From: Bacillus sp. AFS088145 | GTDB taxonomy: Bacteria > Bacillota > Bacilli > Bacillales > Bacillaceae_G | Assembly: GCF_002564465.1 (NCBI RefSeq) | Contig: NZ_NUUX01000013.1 | Location: forward strand, 194,466-258,465 | DNA: 64,000 nucleotides | Direction of reading: 5' to 3' | Part shown: positions 1-9,875 of the stretch, piece after piece | How the letters are laid out: each line of letters begins with the position of its first letter | Position numbering within the stretch: position 1 is the stretch's first letter | Notes under the pieces: generated by a model | Seen by the model: the letters and a program-made list of their open reading frames with translations, nothing else | Told to the model about the DNA's origin: nothing | Database searches by the model: none | Position numbers and translations under genes: made by a program

Positions 1-894
1 TCTTTTCTTGTTTTTTGAATAATAATAGATTGAATTTCTACTTTCATGAAATCTTGAACTTCAGTTGGAGCGTTTATTTTTTGAAAAAAGTCTTCTCTTC
101 CTACTTTTGTACAAAATACTTCCCAGAATTTTAATTCTGTTGCTCCAACTGACAAGTATAATCCATCCTTTGTTTCGTAAACTTCATAATTTGCCTTCCT
201 TCCAAACAAATCATGTTGACCACGTACTTGATGTTCTTTCGTTACCAAAAAAGCTGGGAGAAGAACTTGTAACCAAGAAAGCACTCCGTCCATCATTGAA
301 ACATCAATAAACTGGCCTACACCAGAGCGTTCTCTTTCATATATAGCAATTAGAATTCCTATCGTGCTCATGAGAGCACCTCCACCAATATCAGCTATTT
401 GAACGGATGGTACAATCGGCTTTCGATCACTTACTCCAAAATATTCAAGAACCCCAGCATAACTTATGAAATTTAAATCATGGCCAGGCTTTTTAGAATA
501 TGGCCCAGTTTGCCCATACCCAGTGACTGCACAATAGATTAGACGAGGGTTAATTTTCTTTAATACGCTGTAACCTATACCAAGGCGATCCATAACTCCT
601 GGACGAAATGATTCGACAACAACATCCGCTTTCTCAACAAGCTGTAGGAAAATTTCTTTACCTTTTTCTGTTTTTAAATCAATGCATATACTTTTTTTAT
701 TTCGATTTATCGAATGAAATATTGCACTATCTCCGCCTATTTTCGGATTAATTACCCTCGCATAATCACCAAGGTCTGTGTCTTCAATCTTGATAACTTC
801 TGCCCCATAATCAGCAAGTAGCATTGTGCTAAAGGGTCCTGGCAACAATCTTGTTAAATCTAAAATGCGAATAGACTCTAATGCTAATGTCAAA
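1..894 (-). CDS. CaiB/BaiF family CoA-transferase, 3' end cut by window edge
   Basis: Class III CoA-transferase or alpha-methylacyl-CoA racemase-like protein, which moves CoA between acyl groups or epimerises 2-methylacyl-CoA in the cytoplasm. The start is TTG at 894, preceded by AAGGTG and directly after an in-frame stop. The visible 298 codons contain the N-terminal family pattern LLPGPFSTMLLADYGAEVIK, then SFRPGVMDRLGIGY, YCAVTGYGQTGPY, and PGHDLNF, whose Asp is the likely catalytic residue. The frame is open to base 1, so the C-terminus lies outside. It is a paralogue of the CaiB gene at 59469-60608. It diverges from a LysR gene at 1236 that may regulate it. The family call is secure; the substrate is unknown. 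Confidence 0.88.
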
Positions 895-1235
895 TTAATC
901 ACCTTACCCTAATTATGTTTTTTATAAACTTCACTTTAATTAGATCGCTCCAATTACTTAAAAAATCATTCTTTGGCTGCTCGCTCCTAAACTTTGTAAA
1001 CGATACCATTTTTATTGATAGACTCTCCTTTCTACTCTTTTCTTCTTCCATCAAAATATTTCAAATAATTTTAATTATTAGGAATATTTACTTTTATCGT
1101 AATTTTATATTATAATTTTTTAAAGTTTAAAAAACTAAAGGTACCTTAAGAAAATATTAATGGGTAGATATAGATCGTTTTAGTCCCAATAAATGTAAGC
1201 ACTTTCAAAAGTTATCAATGTACTAGGGGGAAAAT
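895..1235. promoter_or_regulatory. Divergent intergenic region between CaiB and LysR genes
   Basis: This AT-rich spacer of 341 bp must hold the promoters for both the minus-strand CoA-transferase and the plus-strand LysR gene. LysR regulators commonly bind such divergent regions, but I could not fix one convincing T-N11-A box. The only clear element is the LysR ribosome site AGGGGG ending 5 bases before its ATG. Confidence 0.4.
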
Positions 1236-2144
1236 ATGCGAATCGAACAACTCTTATATATAACTGAAATAGCTAAAACAGGTTCAATTGCAAATACTGC
1301 AGAGAGACTTTTTGTATCATCTCCAGGTATAAGTCTAGCAATCAGTAATTTAGAAGAAGAACTAGGAGTTAAGATATTTGAACGTTCTAGAACTGGACTT
1401 GAGCCGACTGAAACCGGAAAAAATTTGATCACAAGGGCACAAGATATATTAAATCGTATAGAAGAATTTAAACATGAAGCAAAAAGTAATTATATGGAAA
1501 TTGAAGGACATTTAACGATTTCTGCTGTTTCAAACCTTTGTAGGAGTATTATCCCTAAAACATCAGCAGAGCTTAAAGCTAAGTTCCCAAAAGTAACTCT
1601 TCATATTAAAGAATCACTTCCCTCACAAGTCCGAAAAGATGTCTTAAATGGTGATGCGGATATCGGATTATTTGCTACACCTTCCTCATTACTTGAAGAA
1701 AACCAGCTTCTTACGACCACGCATATACTGGATAGCTCTGTCATGATTTGCTTTAAAAAAGATTCAGAGTTGGCTAGTAAAAACTTTCTTACAATGGAAG
1801 ATTTACATGAACACCCGGTTGCTATCGCATTTAATAAGCATGACAAAAAAACTTTTTATTCTATATTTGGAAAATTTAACAAACTAAATATACTAGTTCA
1901 ATCTCAAAACTCAGAAACAAGAAAGTATTTTATTTCGCAAGGATTAGCCCTAGGATTTGAGCCAAACTTAATTATTCAATCTGATTCGTTTTATCAAAAT
2001 GAAGATATTATAGTAAAGCCTGTAGTAGGGTTAGAATCAAAATTATCCTATTTTGCCATAAGATTAAAAAAACAATATTTTTCTGCTGCAGGCAAGGAGT
2101 TTATGAAAGAACTTCATAATCAAGCTAACCATTTTAAAGAATAA
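1236..2144 (+). CDS. LysR family transcriptional regulator
   Basis: DNA-binding regulator of 302 aa, the usual LysR length. Residues 1-60 form the winged helix-turn-helix (MRIEQLLYITEIAKTGSI, AERLFVSSPGISLAISNLE), followed by a linker helix and a periplasmic-binding-protein-like effector domain from about residue 90 (GHLTISAVSNLC). The ATG at 1236 follows AGGGGG with 5-base spacing. It is divergent from the CaiB-type gene at 1-894, the usual arrangement for a LysR regulator and its target. A hairpin terminator follows at 2177-2206. The inducer cannot be read from sequence. Confidence 0.9.
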   Translation: MRIEQLLYITEIAKTGSIANTAERLFVSSPGISLAISNLEEELGVKIFERSRTGLEPTETGKNLITRAQDILNRIEEFKHEAKSNYMEIEGHLTISAVSNLCRSIIPKTSAELKAKFPKVTLHIKESLPSQVRKDVLNGDADIGLFATPSSLLEENQLLTTTHILDSSVMICFKKDSELASKNFLTMEDLHEHPVAIAFNKHDKKTFYSIFGKFNKLNILVQSQNSETRKYFISQGLALGFEPNLIIQSDSFYQNEDIIVKPVVGLESKLSYFAIRLKKQYFSAAGKEFMKELHNQANHFKE

Positions 2145-2176
2145 TATTAAAAAAACTCCCACATTAAGATAAAAAT

Positions 2177-2206
2177 AAAAGACTCCGTTAGAGATTGGAG
2201 TCTTTT
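2177..2206. terminator. Rho-independent terminator after LysR gene
   Basis: The stem AAAAGACTCC / GGAGTCTTTT surrounds a short loop and is followed by more T residues. It could act in both directions. Confidence 0.8.
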
Positions 2207-2246
2207 TGTTTATTTTTGACTAAATGTAAGTTAATAAGTACTGAAA

Positions 2247-2330
2247 GTAAACAAAGAAAAAGCCCAACCCCTTGATAATTAAGAGTTTGAGCGTTCCATT
2301 TGTATAATCTCAACTGGAAGCCAATCAATT
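2247..2330 (+). repeat. Degenerate copy of the tRNA-Val-derived repeat
   Basis: This stretch carries the order of motifs seen in the better copies at 44425 and 50726: AGAAAAAGCCCAA, then GTTTGAGC, then CATTTGTATAATCTCAACTG, which corresponds to CATTTGTATGATCCCAACTG in the 44-kb copy. Similarity fades after that, so the T-arm and the right part are lost. It lies between the LysR gene and the protease, outside any gene. Recognised only by comparison with the other copies. Confidence 0.6.
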
Positions 2331-2437
2331 AAATCAATAACTATGAAGAGTAAATAATTAAAAAAACTATATCTGCTCATAATTAAATTAATTACAATTT
2401 TTTTACGATATCTAAATTCTCTAAGTAAGAGTACATA

Positions 2438-2561
2438 AAAAACCCCTTCGTAATAATTTTCCTACAAAAGGGATTTTTCTAAAATAATATACCTGAATAG
2501 ATTGACTAAGTTATTTCTCAATACTAAGAAGACAAGAATACTAAAAATGTATTCTTGTCTT
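2438..2561 (+). terminator. Two tandem terminator-like hairpins
   Basis: The first hairpin, 2438-2478, pairs AAAAACCCCTT with AAAAGGGATTTTT imperfectly. The second, 2529-2561, pairs AAGACAAGAATA with TATTCTTGTCTT and is followed by TTATTATTTTT. No gene seems to end just before them, so they may be left from lost genes. Confidence 0.5.
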
Positions 2562-2617
2562 TTATTATTTTTAAAGGAAAGTTTGTATTTTGAAAAAAAT
2601 AATCTACTTTTTTTTAC

Positions 2618-2653
2618 AAAAAGGGTGTTTATTTATCTTTAAACACCCTTTTT
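2618..2653 (-). terminator. Terminator of the giant protease gene
   Basis: The perfect stem AAAAAGGGTGTTT / AAACACCCTTTTT has a 10-base loop. It lies just past the protease stop codon at 2661 and a T-run follows on the minus strand. Confidence 0.85.
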
Positions 2654-2660
2654 CATTTTT

Positions 2661-5600
2661 TTACTTAACAGTTACCTGACGTACTAACTTATCGCTCTTA
2701 TTACCCGCTTTATCAACAGCATATAAAGTAATTGTTAATTTACCTGCTCTTTGTTTAGGTAATTTTGCAGCAAATGTTCCATTACTAGAAACTTTTACAT
2801 TCGCTACAACTTTAGTACCGATTGAAATAACGATAGTCGAATTTGCTTCTGCTTTACCGTTTAATTGGATACCTGTTTTAGAACTTACAGATACGCTAGT
2901 AATCACTGGTTTGTTTGGAGCTGTGCGGTCTAGAACTGTTGTTTTAGATGCACCACTCTCGTTTCCAGCTGCATCTTTAGCTGTCACATATAGAACCGAT
3001 CCTGCTTTTTGTTTACTTACAGTAATTCGATATGTTCCTTTTGAATCTACTTTTCCTGATCCGATTACTTTCGTACCGTTCTTAACAGTGATTGTAGCAT
3101 TTACTTCTGCTTTACCAGTTAAAACTACGTCATTGTCATCAATTGCATTAAAAATTGGTGCTGTAGGAGCTGTACGGTCTAATACCGTTGTTTTAGATGC
3201 TCCACTTTCATTTCCTGCTTGATCTTTTGCAGTTACTGAAAGAATTGTTCCTGCTCTTAGCTTACCTACTTGAATTTTGTAAGATCCGTTTGAATCTGCC
3301 TTTCCTGATCCGATTACATTATTTCCGATTTTTACCGAAACTGTCGCATTTGCTTCTGCTTTCCCAGTTAAAACTGCGCCATTATCACCAATTGTATTAA
3401 TAACTGGTACGTTAGGAGCTGTACGATCTAATACTGTTGTTTTAGAAGTTGCACTTTCGTTACCAGCTTTATCAGATACAGATACAGAAAGAATCGTGCC
3501 CGCTTTTTGTTTACCAATTTGGATTTGATATGTTCCGTTTGAATCTGCTTTGCCAGATGCGATTACTTTATCACTGATTTTTACAGTAATGGTCGCATTT
3601 GGTTCTGTTTTTCCAGTTAAAACTGCGTCATTATCACCAATTGTAATAATAATCGGTGCACCAGGAGCTGTATGATCTTCTTTGTGTGTTACTGTCAAAT
3701 TAAATTCTTTTGTTGTTTTGTCGTTTCCTTTAGAAATTGTAGCAGTTAAAATTACTGTTTTGTCTCCATCTTCGTAAGTCGGACGAATGATTGTACCATC
3801 CTCTTTAATGACTGACGAATCACTTGAAGACCATATAATTGTTGTATCTAAACTCCCTTTAGTAGGAAGGTTTAGATCTGTTGTAACAGTACTTGGATCA
3901 CTATTGTCTTTCTTAATCAGATTCCAAACAAGAGAAGCTTTAGCTCCTTGAACAACTGCTGAATTGTCTGAATTCTCACTTCTTACATAGAAGCCATATG
4001 ATTGTGCTAAAGCAGCATCACCTAATCGGAAGATAGCTAACAAATTCACTGGTGTATTCGCTGCTGGTAAAGTTACTTTTCCATCTGGAGCAATTACACC
4101 TGGATTATCTGATTGCCAAGTGACTGTTACATCTCCAATACTAGTTGGTAGATGTAAGTCTTTTGTAACATCAGTTACAGCATTATTTTCTCCAAGTAAA
4201 TCTTCAGACGTAATTGAATTAAATGCTCTTAAAACAAGCGTTCTATCTTTATTATCTGTATCTTTTAAGACTGTTACATTAAAAGTTTTATATATTGTCG
4301 ATGTGTTTCTAGTAATTTTTGCAACAAGTTGCACTTTTGCATCGTTTTCATCAAATAACGGTTTGTAGATTCGTCCTGCATTTGTTACATGCTTTACGTC
4401 ATTAGATGTCCATACGATTCTTGATCCATTTGAACCGACTGTAGGAAGTGATAACGCATTTGTCAAATTGTTTTGATCAGTGTTGTTTCCACGTATAACA
4501 TTCCAAGTAATATTTGATGCATCTTCATTCGATGCAATTACATCATTTAGTTCTTTCGCTGCAACTGTAACGTTAAATGATTTTACAGCAGTTGCTCCAT
4601 TAACTGTTACTGTTGCAGTAAGAATTACATTCGTATCTTGATTTGGTCTAATTACTGTTCCATCATTTGCAATGATACTTGGATCACTACTACTCCAGCT
4701 GATCAATGCATGATTTGCATCATCATATGAAGGTAATGCTAAATTCGTCAATAGTAATGACTGATGTTGATTTTCACCATTGATCTTATCCCATGTTAAA
4801 GCATTCGCAGCATTCGTTGCCAAAGGTTGATCTGCTCCTTCAGATGAACCAAGGCGAACTACCACAACATTTAAACAAAGTGGGTGATTACCCATTGATT
4901 GAAGTGGATTACCAATGGCATTACCACCATCGATTTGAAAAAAGTTTGCACCAGGTTTTAGTTCTCCCGTATTAAAACTAAAAGATTTTATTCCTGGATT
5001 ATTCTCATGACCTGCTAGTACTTTATTCCCATCATCTAATTCAATTGAACCCCAATCAGAATTCGGGTTAAATAAATTTTTAATACTTGGTAGTCCATTC
5101 ATACGTCTACCCCAATCAATCCATTCCGCATAGAATTGATCTTGAACACCTGTTATTGATCCTTTTACCGTATAGTTTGAATCATACGTGAAGAATGTTG
5201 CTGTGCCACTATTACTGTGATCAATGATAGCGTCGTTAAATTTCACCTTTGGAATATATACATTTTTGTGTATTTTTACATTAATCGTGGTTTCATTACC
5301 TAAGTAATCGACCATCTTAACTGGAATCTCACTGTCTCCTGTAGGCGTTGCTCCAGGATCATTATATCCAGTACGTGCAAAATCGAAAGTGTAACTATCA
5401 GCCGGTATATTCCAAGAAGGAATGGCATTTTTCGTATAAAACACTTGTGCATTATTTTGTGGATTTCCAACTAAGAAAATTGGTGTAAGAGCTGTATCTG
5501 TACTAGTTAAATTTCCATTTGGTGTTTGGATATACCCACTAAATCTAGGGTCACTACCTTCTGTAGCAAAAATATGATTTGAATCATAAACAATATCACT

Positions 5601-8600
5601 TGATAATCCTGCTTTTAATACAATAGCCGGATTTTGATTTGAACTAGCAATTTTTTGAATTGCGATATCTTGTGTCTTACTCACTCCATTTAACGTGTAA
5701 TTTACAGTTACTTTAGTATCTGCCACATTAACTGAAATTGGAAATTCGCTTTTATTTCCTAAAGTGTCTGTCGAGATGATTTTGATATCATGTTGACCAC
5801 TTGCATTTGGTAATACTACTGGATAACGGAAGGTTTGGTCCGATTGACTATTATTTGGATTAGTTCCCATCATTTTTGGAGTACCACCATCAACAGTATA
5901 CTCAACTTTAAATCCTCTTGAATTCGAAATTGCATCTCTAACTGATGCATTTAGCATTAACGATACAGGATCTCCATCCTTTGTCATAATCGCTCTCATT
6001 GAATCTGTATTTAATGCTGTAACTACTGGAGCGTCTGTATCAACATAAGTTTCAATGCCGATCCCCGGTACGCCTGGATCATTCCATTTTTCTCCATCTG
6101 CCATCATTAAGAATTTAACTGCATAAGCACCTTTAGGTAATGTCGATGGAATTGTGACATTTCCTTTAATCGCATATTCACTAAAGTTAGAGAAATATGG
6201 CGTTTGAGTGACATTTTTCGTCATGTCAATATCCATTGGGTCTCCAACGATTGTACTATTATCATAGTAGTTCCTTAAGAAAACTGCTTGAATTTTATTC
6301 ACACTATCTTTAGGACCTACAGCTTTGAAATTCAAATTATAGCTGTCACCTGGTTTAACGTTTGCTTCCCAATAAGTACTTGGAGCATTGTCATTTAATG
6401 TCGCAGAAGTAAGATCAATCCATACATGCTTACTTGTTTTCTTTACGATGATTGTACGAGGATCACCCATGTTACCTGATTTATCTACTGGAGCAACATG
6501 TATTACATTTAGACCTTCAACTAATCCATTTACTTTTAGTTCATAGCTTCCGTCCGTATTTTGTTTAACATCTTGCTGATAGCCATCTTGCTCTGTACCA
6601 TTTAAAGCCATGTAAACATTACCATCAACATTACCAGAATCTCCATCATCCATCGTCCATCGAACAGTGTAACTATCCGAATTAGTTGTTTCAGGATTTG
6701 TTTTTTCGTCATAAGATGCAGAACGAGTAATATTCATTTTTGGTGCAGTTCTATCTAAGTATACTGGCATGTATACTGTCTTTTGCGGTTGTGCGTTCGG
6801 CGCATCTGCCGTTGCAGTAATCGCGAAATAATATTGTCCATCTTTAACTGGTACAGCTTCATTCCATGCTGGCCAAATCCAATCATAAGAAACTTTTGAT
6901 GGAATACCACCACCATAAACATCCGTCTTTGTAGACCAGTTTTCATTTGCTATATTCGTAACGAGATTATGTTCCTTATCTACAACATCAATTTTTAGAT
7001 TACGTGCATTTCGCAGTAAAGATACTATTGGAACTGGAATTACTTGATCATTAATTGCATAGAACTTATCACCTAACGCAATTTCTGCCGGAGTTGTTGG
7101 TGCTCCCCATAATTGTGCAAAAGTGTAAATACTACCTCCACCCATTACGCCCAATTGTGTTCCAAGACCTGTTGCAGACCAAACATTCGTATCTTTTGTA
7201 TCGATCACACTTGGCTCATCCCATTTACCATAAAAGCCATTGTATGGAACATTTAATGTCGGAAGAGTAGAATCAGTTGGTGTTAAATACACATATCCTT
7301 CAATAAACGTGTTTTTCATAGTTGAAGTAGGAAGTGATAAAGTTACATTCACTCGTTGAACTGAATTTGCTGGAATCGTAATTTCATTTTGATCAAATGC
7401 TAATTTAGCATCATCTAAATAACGACTACGAATATTATCCGAATGAACTTTTGTTTTATCATTCAAAACATCTGTCATAACTGTGCCGTTTACTTTGTAC
7501 GTAACTGCTTTATCTGTAAGATTTTGTGCAGTAATCGTAAAATTCGAGGTATTACCAATTTCTTTTAAACTAATGCTTCCAGTACCATCTTTGTTTGTTA
7601 AAACAACTGGTGTTTTAAGCGCTAAATCTGGTCGAATCATACCGGCTCCCTGTCTTCTAGGCTGGTATTCAGTCATATAATCTAAACGATTAGCCGGATT
7701 TTTGTCGTTAATAAAATCTCTTTTAGCTGGAATCGCCGTGTTCATAATGATATTTTTTGTTAATTGAGCAAACGCTCTAGTACCTGGTTGGAATCCTTTT
7801 GCTAGTAATCCTTGCATAACATCTGCAACCGCTCCAGTTACATATGGAGCTGCCATTGATGTACCATCTTCAGTTTCATAAGTATCGTGTCGATCTGCTG
7901 ATTCACGTACAGATGAATAAATTGCATGGCCAGGTGCCATAATCTCTGGTTTTAATAATAAATCACTTGTTGTTCCCCAAGACGTGAAGTCAGTTGGCTC
8001 ACCTGCATTTGATTCTTGGAATCCAGAGCCCAATTTATCATTTGTAATTTTTAATGTTAATGGGTTTGGTGCATTTGCTGCAAGTGTTCGACTAGAAAGT
8101 GGTCCACCAATACCTATACCAGGTCCAGCAGGGTTCAACTTAGAATATGCATCTTCTAATTTCACTCCAGCATCGTTACTGATAAATGTGTAAGGAATTG
8201 TACCAAATCCAACTGGATTATCTATCGGTGCTTTACCCGGCTGATTATAAATAATCACACCAGCAGCTCCTTGTTTCTGTGCATTAAGCACTTTTTCAGT
8301 TAAGCTAAGAGTCCCACGTTGAATTAGAACAACCTTTCCAGTTACGTCCAATTCAGCGTAATCAGCTATTTGACCAAGTTTTGTTGCCCCTAATGACACG
8401 ACCGAATATGTTTTGTTTACGTCACCATTCCAGTGCCAATCATCAAGACCTTCTCCATCGAAAGAACCTACCGTTCCACCAGCTGTTAATGCATCGCTTG
8501 AAGTAAACGTATATTTATGACTTGTTACGATATTATTTGCAGCTGCAACAGTGAATGAATCCGGATAAACCCCAGGATTACCGATCTTATTTAAATCGGG

Positions 8601-9875
8601 TGTTTGTCCAGGTATTATCTTTTGGCCCATTCCACCGTTTCGGTCAGAATATGCATTTGACGCATTCCCAGCTGCAACTACTACAACATGACCTTCATCA
8701 GTTGCATTTCGAATTGCAATACCCATTGGTTCGTTAGGGTCTCTTGTATCAAATGAAGATGATGAACCAAGACTCATGTTTATCACATCCGCACCTAATG
8801 CTGAAGCATGGTCAATCCCCTTAATAATATCTTCAGTAAACGCTCCTTGCTCATAATCTGAAAAGACTTTCTCTGCAATAAGTTGTGCCTCTGGTGCTAC
8901 CCCTTGAATGACTGGTCCAGAACCAGCTGCTATACCTGATACGTGCACACCATGTGAACTCGTGTTACTATTTGAATCTTCTACGTGAGGGATAACATCA
9001 TTATCTTGATCCGCCCAGTCATAACCGTCAACAACTTTATGGGATATCGTACCATCAGGACGTGTGAATTTCCCTGTTTTTATTCGCGCTTTACTCAAGT
9101 CTGTTGGATTTGGGAATGCTTCGTGAGTATAGTCAATACCTGTATCAACAATTGCGATTACCATTCCTTCACCTTTATAGCCAGTTGGTTTTCCAATTGC
9201 TGAACCATTCCAAACATTTTTAATACCAGTTAACTCATGCTGTTGGTTAACAGCTGGGTAGTACTTATTTTGTAAGGTAACTGCTTTAACATTATCCAAT
9301 GATTTTATTGCAGCGATATCACTATACTTGATATGATCGATACTAAATCCTTTAAAAATATTTACATATTCTTGTTTAAACTTTGGACCATTATCACTCT
9401 TTGCCAATCCAGATGATAATGTGCTCATAACTTCGTTTTTAGTCGCTTGAATATCCTGTTTTACAAGATTTGTAGCTGTATTTAAAGACATTTGATTGAC
9501 TCTAGTACTGTTAATCATTTCAGAAGCAGTTTGACCTTTTAATTGAACAATTACTGAAACTATATCATCTGATTTATGTGTATCAACATCTAGATTATCT
9601 TGATTTTTTAGTCTATCTTTTAAATCTTTTGCATGCGCAGCTTCCATCTCTTTTTTAGCTTTTGATGTTAATCCTGCAATCATGTCTTCAGTTAAATTTG
9701 GTGAATTTAGATTTTCCTCGCTATTACTTACTAAAATACCTTGATTCGGATCTTTGTCAACAATTGGTAATTGTTGCGGTAAACCGTCAGCATGTACGTA
9801 AGACATGTTAGACATAACTAGACCGAAAAGTGATAATGATGATACTCCTTTTATCCATCTTTTCTTGATGTTCAT
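2661..9875 (-). CDS. Giant secreted S8 (subtilisin-like) serine protease with PA and Ig-like domains
   Basis: Predicted extracellular endopeptidase of 2404 aa, far longer than Vpr-type proteases (about 800 aa). ATG at 9875 is chosen because AGGGGGG precedes it by 6 bases; an in-frame ATG 7 codons upstream has no such site. Order: signal peptide 1 to about 30; I9-like propeptide about 95-215; catalytic domain with Asp244 (AIVDTGID), His308 (SSHGVHVSG) and Ser673 (GTSMAAPYVTG); a PA domain inserted at about 480-570 (VVLIQRG, GAAGVIIYN); an Fn3-like segment from about 770; a long beta-rich middle; four repeats with WSSSDPS or similar cores at about 1690-2058; and four Ig-like repeats of about 83 residues at about 2060-2404. 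No LPXTG motif, SLH domain or C-terminal membrane segment is seen, so it is probably released. The cleavage target is unknown. Confidence 0.93.
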   Translation of the reverse strand: MNIKKRWIKGVSSLSLFGLVMSNMSYVHADGLPQQLPIVDKDPNQGILVSNSEENLNSPNLTEDMIAGLTSKAKKEMEAAHAKDLKDRLKNQDNLDVDTHKSDDIVSVIVQLKGQTASEMINSTRVNQMSLNTATNLVKQDIQATKNEVMSTLSSGLAKSDNGPKFKQEYVNIFKGFSIDHIKYSDIAAIKSLDNVKAVTLQNKYYPAVNQQHELTGIKNVWNGSAIGKPTGYKGEGMVIAIVDTGIDYTHEAFPNPTDLSKARIKTGKFTRPDGTISHKVVDGYDWADQDNDVIPHVEDSNSNTSSHGVHVSGIAAGSGPVIQGVAPEAQLIAEKVFSDYEQGAFTEDIIKGIDHASALGADVINMSLGSSSSFDTRDPNEPMGIAIRNATDEGHVVVVAAGNASNAYSDRNGGMGQKIIPGQTPDLNKIGNPGVYPDSFTVAAANNIVTSHKYTFTSSDALTAGGTVGSFDGEGLDDWHWNGDVNKTYSVVSLGATKLGQIADYAELDVTGKVVLIQRGTLSLTEKVLNAQKQGAAGVIIYNQPGKAPIDNPVGFGTIPYTFISNDAGVKLEDAYSKLNPAGPGIGIGGPLSSRTLAANAPNPLTLKITNDKLGSGFQESNAGEPTDFTSWGTTSDLLLKPEIMAPGHAIYSSVRESADRHDTYETEDGTSMAAPYVTGAVADVMQGLLAKGFQPGTRAFAQLTKNIIMNTAIPAKRDFINDKNPANRLDYMTEYQPRRQGAGMIRPDLALKTPVVLTNKDGTGSISLKEIGNTSNFTITAQNLTDKAVTYKVNGTVMTDVLNDKTKVHSDNIRSRYLDDAKLAFDQNEITIPANSVQRVNVTLSLPTSTMKNTFIEGYVYLTPTDSTLPTLNVPYNGFYGKWDEPSVIDTKDTNVWSATGLGTQLGVMGGGSIYTFAQLWGAPTTPAEIALGDKFYAINDQVIPVPIVSLLRNARNLKIDVVDKEHNLVTNIANENWSTKTDVYGGGIPSKVSYDWIWPAWNEAVPVKDGQYYFAITATADAPNAQPQKTVYMPVYLDRTAPKMNITRSASYDEKTNPETTNSDSYTVRWTMDDGDSGNVDGNVYMALNGTEQDGYQQDVKQNTDGSYELKVNGLVEGLNVIHVAPVDKSGNMGDPRTIIVKKTSKHVWIDLTSATLNDNAPSTYWEANVKPGDSYNLNFKAVGPKDSVNKIQAVFLRNYYDNSTIVGDPMDIDMTKNVTQTPYFSNFSEYAIKGNVTIPSTLPKGAYAVKFLMMADGEKWNDPGVPGIGIETYVDTDAPVVTALNTDSMRAIMTKDGDPVSLMLNASVRDAISNSRGFKVEYTVDGGTPKMMGTNPNNSQSDQTFRYPVVLPNASGQHDIKIISTDTLGNKSEFPISVNVADTKVTVNYTLNGVSKTQDIAIQKIASSNQNPAIVLKAGLSSDIVYDSNHIFATEGSDPRFSGYIQTPNGNLTSTDTALTPIFLVGNPQNNAQVFYTKNAIPSWNIPADSYTFDFARTGYNDPGATPTGDSEIPVKMVDYLGNETTINVKIHKNVYIPKVKFNDAIIDHSNSGTATFFTYDSNYTVKGSITGVQDQFYAEWIDWGRRMNGLPSIKNLFNPNSDWGSIELDDGNKVLAGHENNPGIKSFSFNTGELKPGANFFQIDGGNAIGNPLQSMGNHPLCLNVVVVRLGSSEGADQPLATNAANALTWDKINGENQHQSLLLTNLALPSYDDANHALISWSSSDPSIIANDGTVIRPNQDTNVILTATVTVNGATAVKSFNVTVAAKELNDVIASNEDASNITWNVIRGNNTDQNNLTNALSLPTVGSNGSRIVWTSNDVKHVTNAGRIYKPLFDENDAKVQLVAKITRNTSTIYKTFNVTVLKDTDNKDRTLVLRAFNSITSEDLLGENNAVTDVTKDLHLPTSIGDVTVTWQSDNPGVIAPDGKVTLPAANTPVNLLAIFRLGDAALAQSYGFYVRSENSDNSAVVQGAKASLVWNLIKKDNSDPSTVTTDLNLPTKGSLDTTIIWSSSDSSVIKEDGTIIRPTYEDGDKTVILTATISKGNDKTTKEFNLTVTHKEDHTAPGAPIIITIGDNDAVLTGKTEPNATITVKISDKVIASGKADSNGTYQIQIGKQKAGTILSVSVSDKAGNESATSKTTVLDRTAPNVPVINTIGDNGAVLTGKAEANATVSVKIGNNVIGSGKADSNGSYKIQVGKLRAGTILSVTAKDQAGNESGASKTTVLDRTAPTAPIFNAIDDNDVVLTGKAEVNATITVKNGTKVIGSGKVDSKGTYRITVSKQKAGSVLYVTAKDAAGNESGASKTTVLDRTAPNKPVITSVSVSSKTGIQLNGKAEANSTIVISIGTKVVANVKVSSNGTFAAKLPKQRAGKLTITLYAVDKAGNKSDKLVRQVTVK
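2690..3690 (-). repeat. Four tandem about 249-bp coding repeats (Ig-like) in the protease
   Basis: The DNA has a period of about 248-249 bp, easily followed by the recurring block around GTTGTTTTAGATGC (near 2937 and 3186, with a variant near 3434). Each unit encodes an about 83-residue Big-type domain beginning near DRTAP and containing LTGKAE, GSGKADSNG and AGNES. The DNA similarity is high enough to allow unequal recombination, so copy number may vary among strains. Confidence 0.8.
3700..4800 (-). repeat. Four diverged repeats of a second Ig-like type in the protease
   Basis: Protein-level repeats are about 85-95 residues, with the shared core NLPT or LALP, then WSSSDPS / WTSNDVK / WQSDNPG / WSSSDSS, a DGT or DGK turn with P, and a closing FNVTV-like strand. 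They resemble the atrophied bacterial Ig domains found in surface proteins. DNA similarity is low, so this duplication is older than the C-terminal one. Confidence 0.7.

Noticed and set aside
2911-3400. Plus-strand frames through the protease repeats
   Set aside because: They are shadows on the opposite strand of a long gene with clear domains; no ribosome sites.
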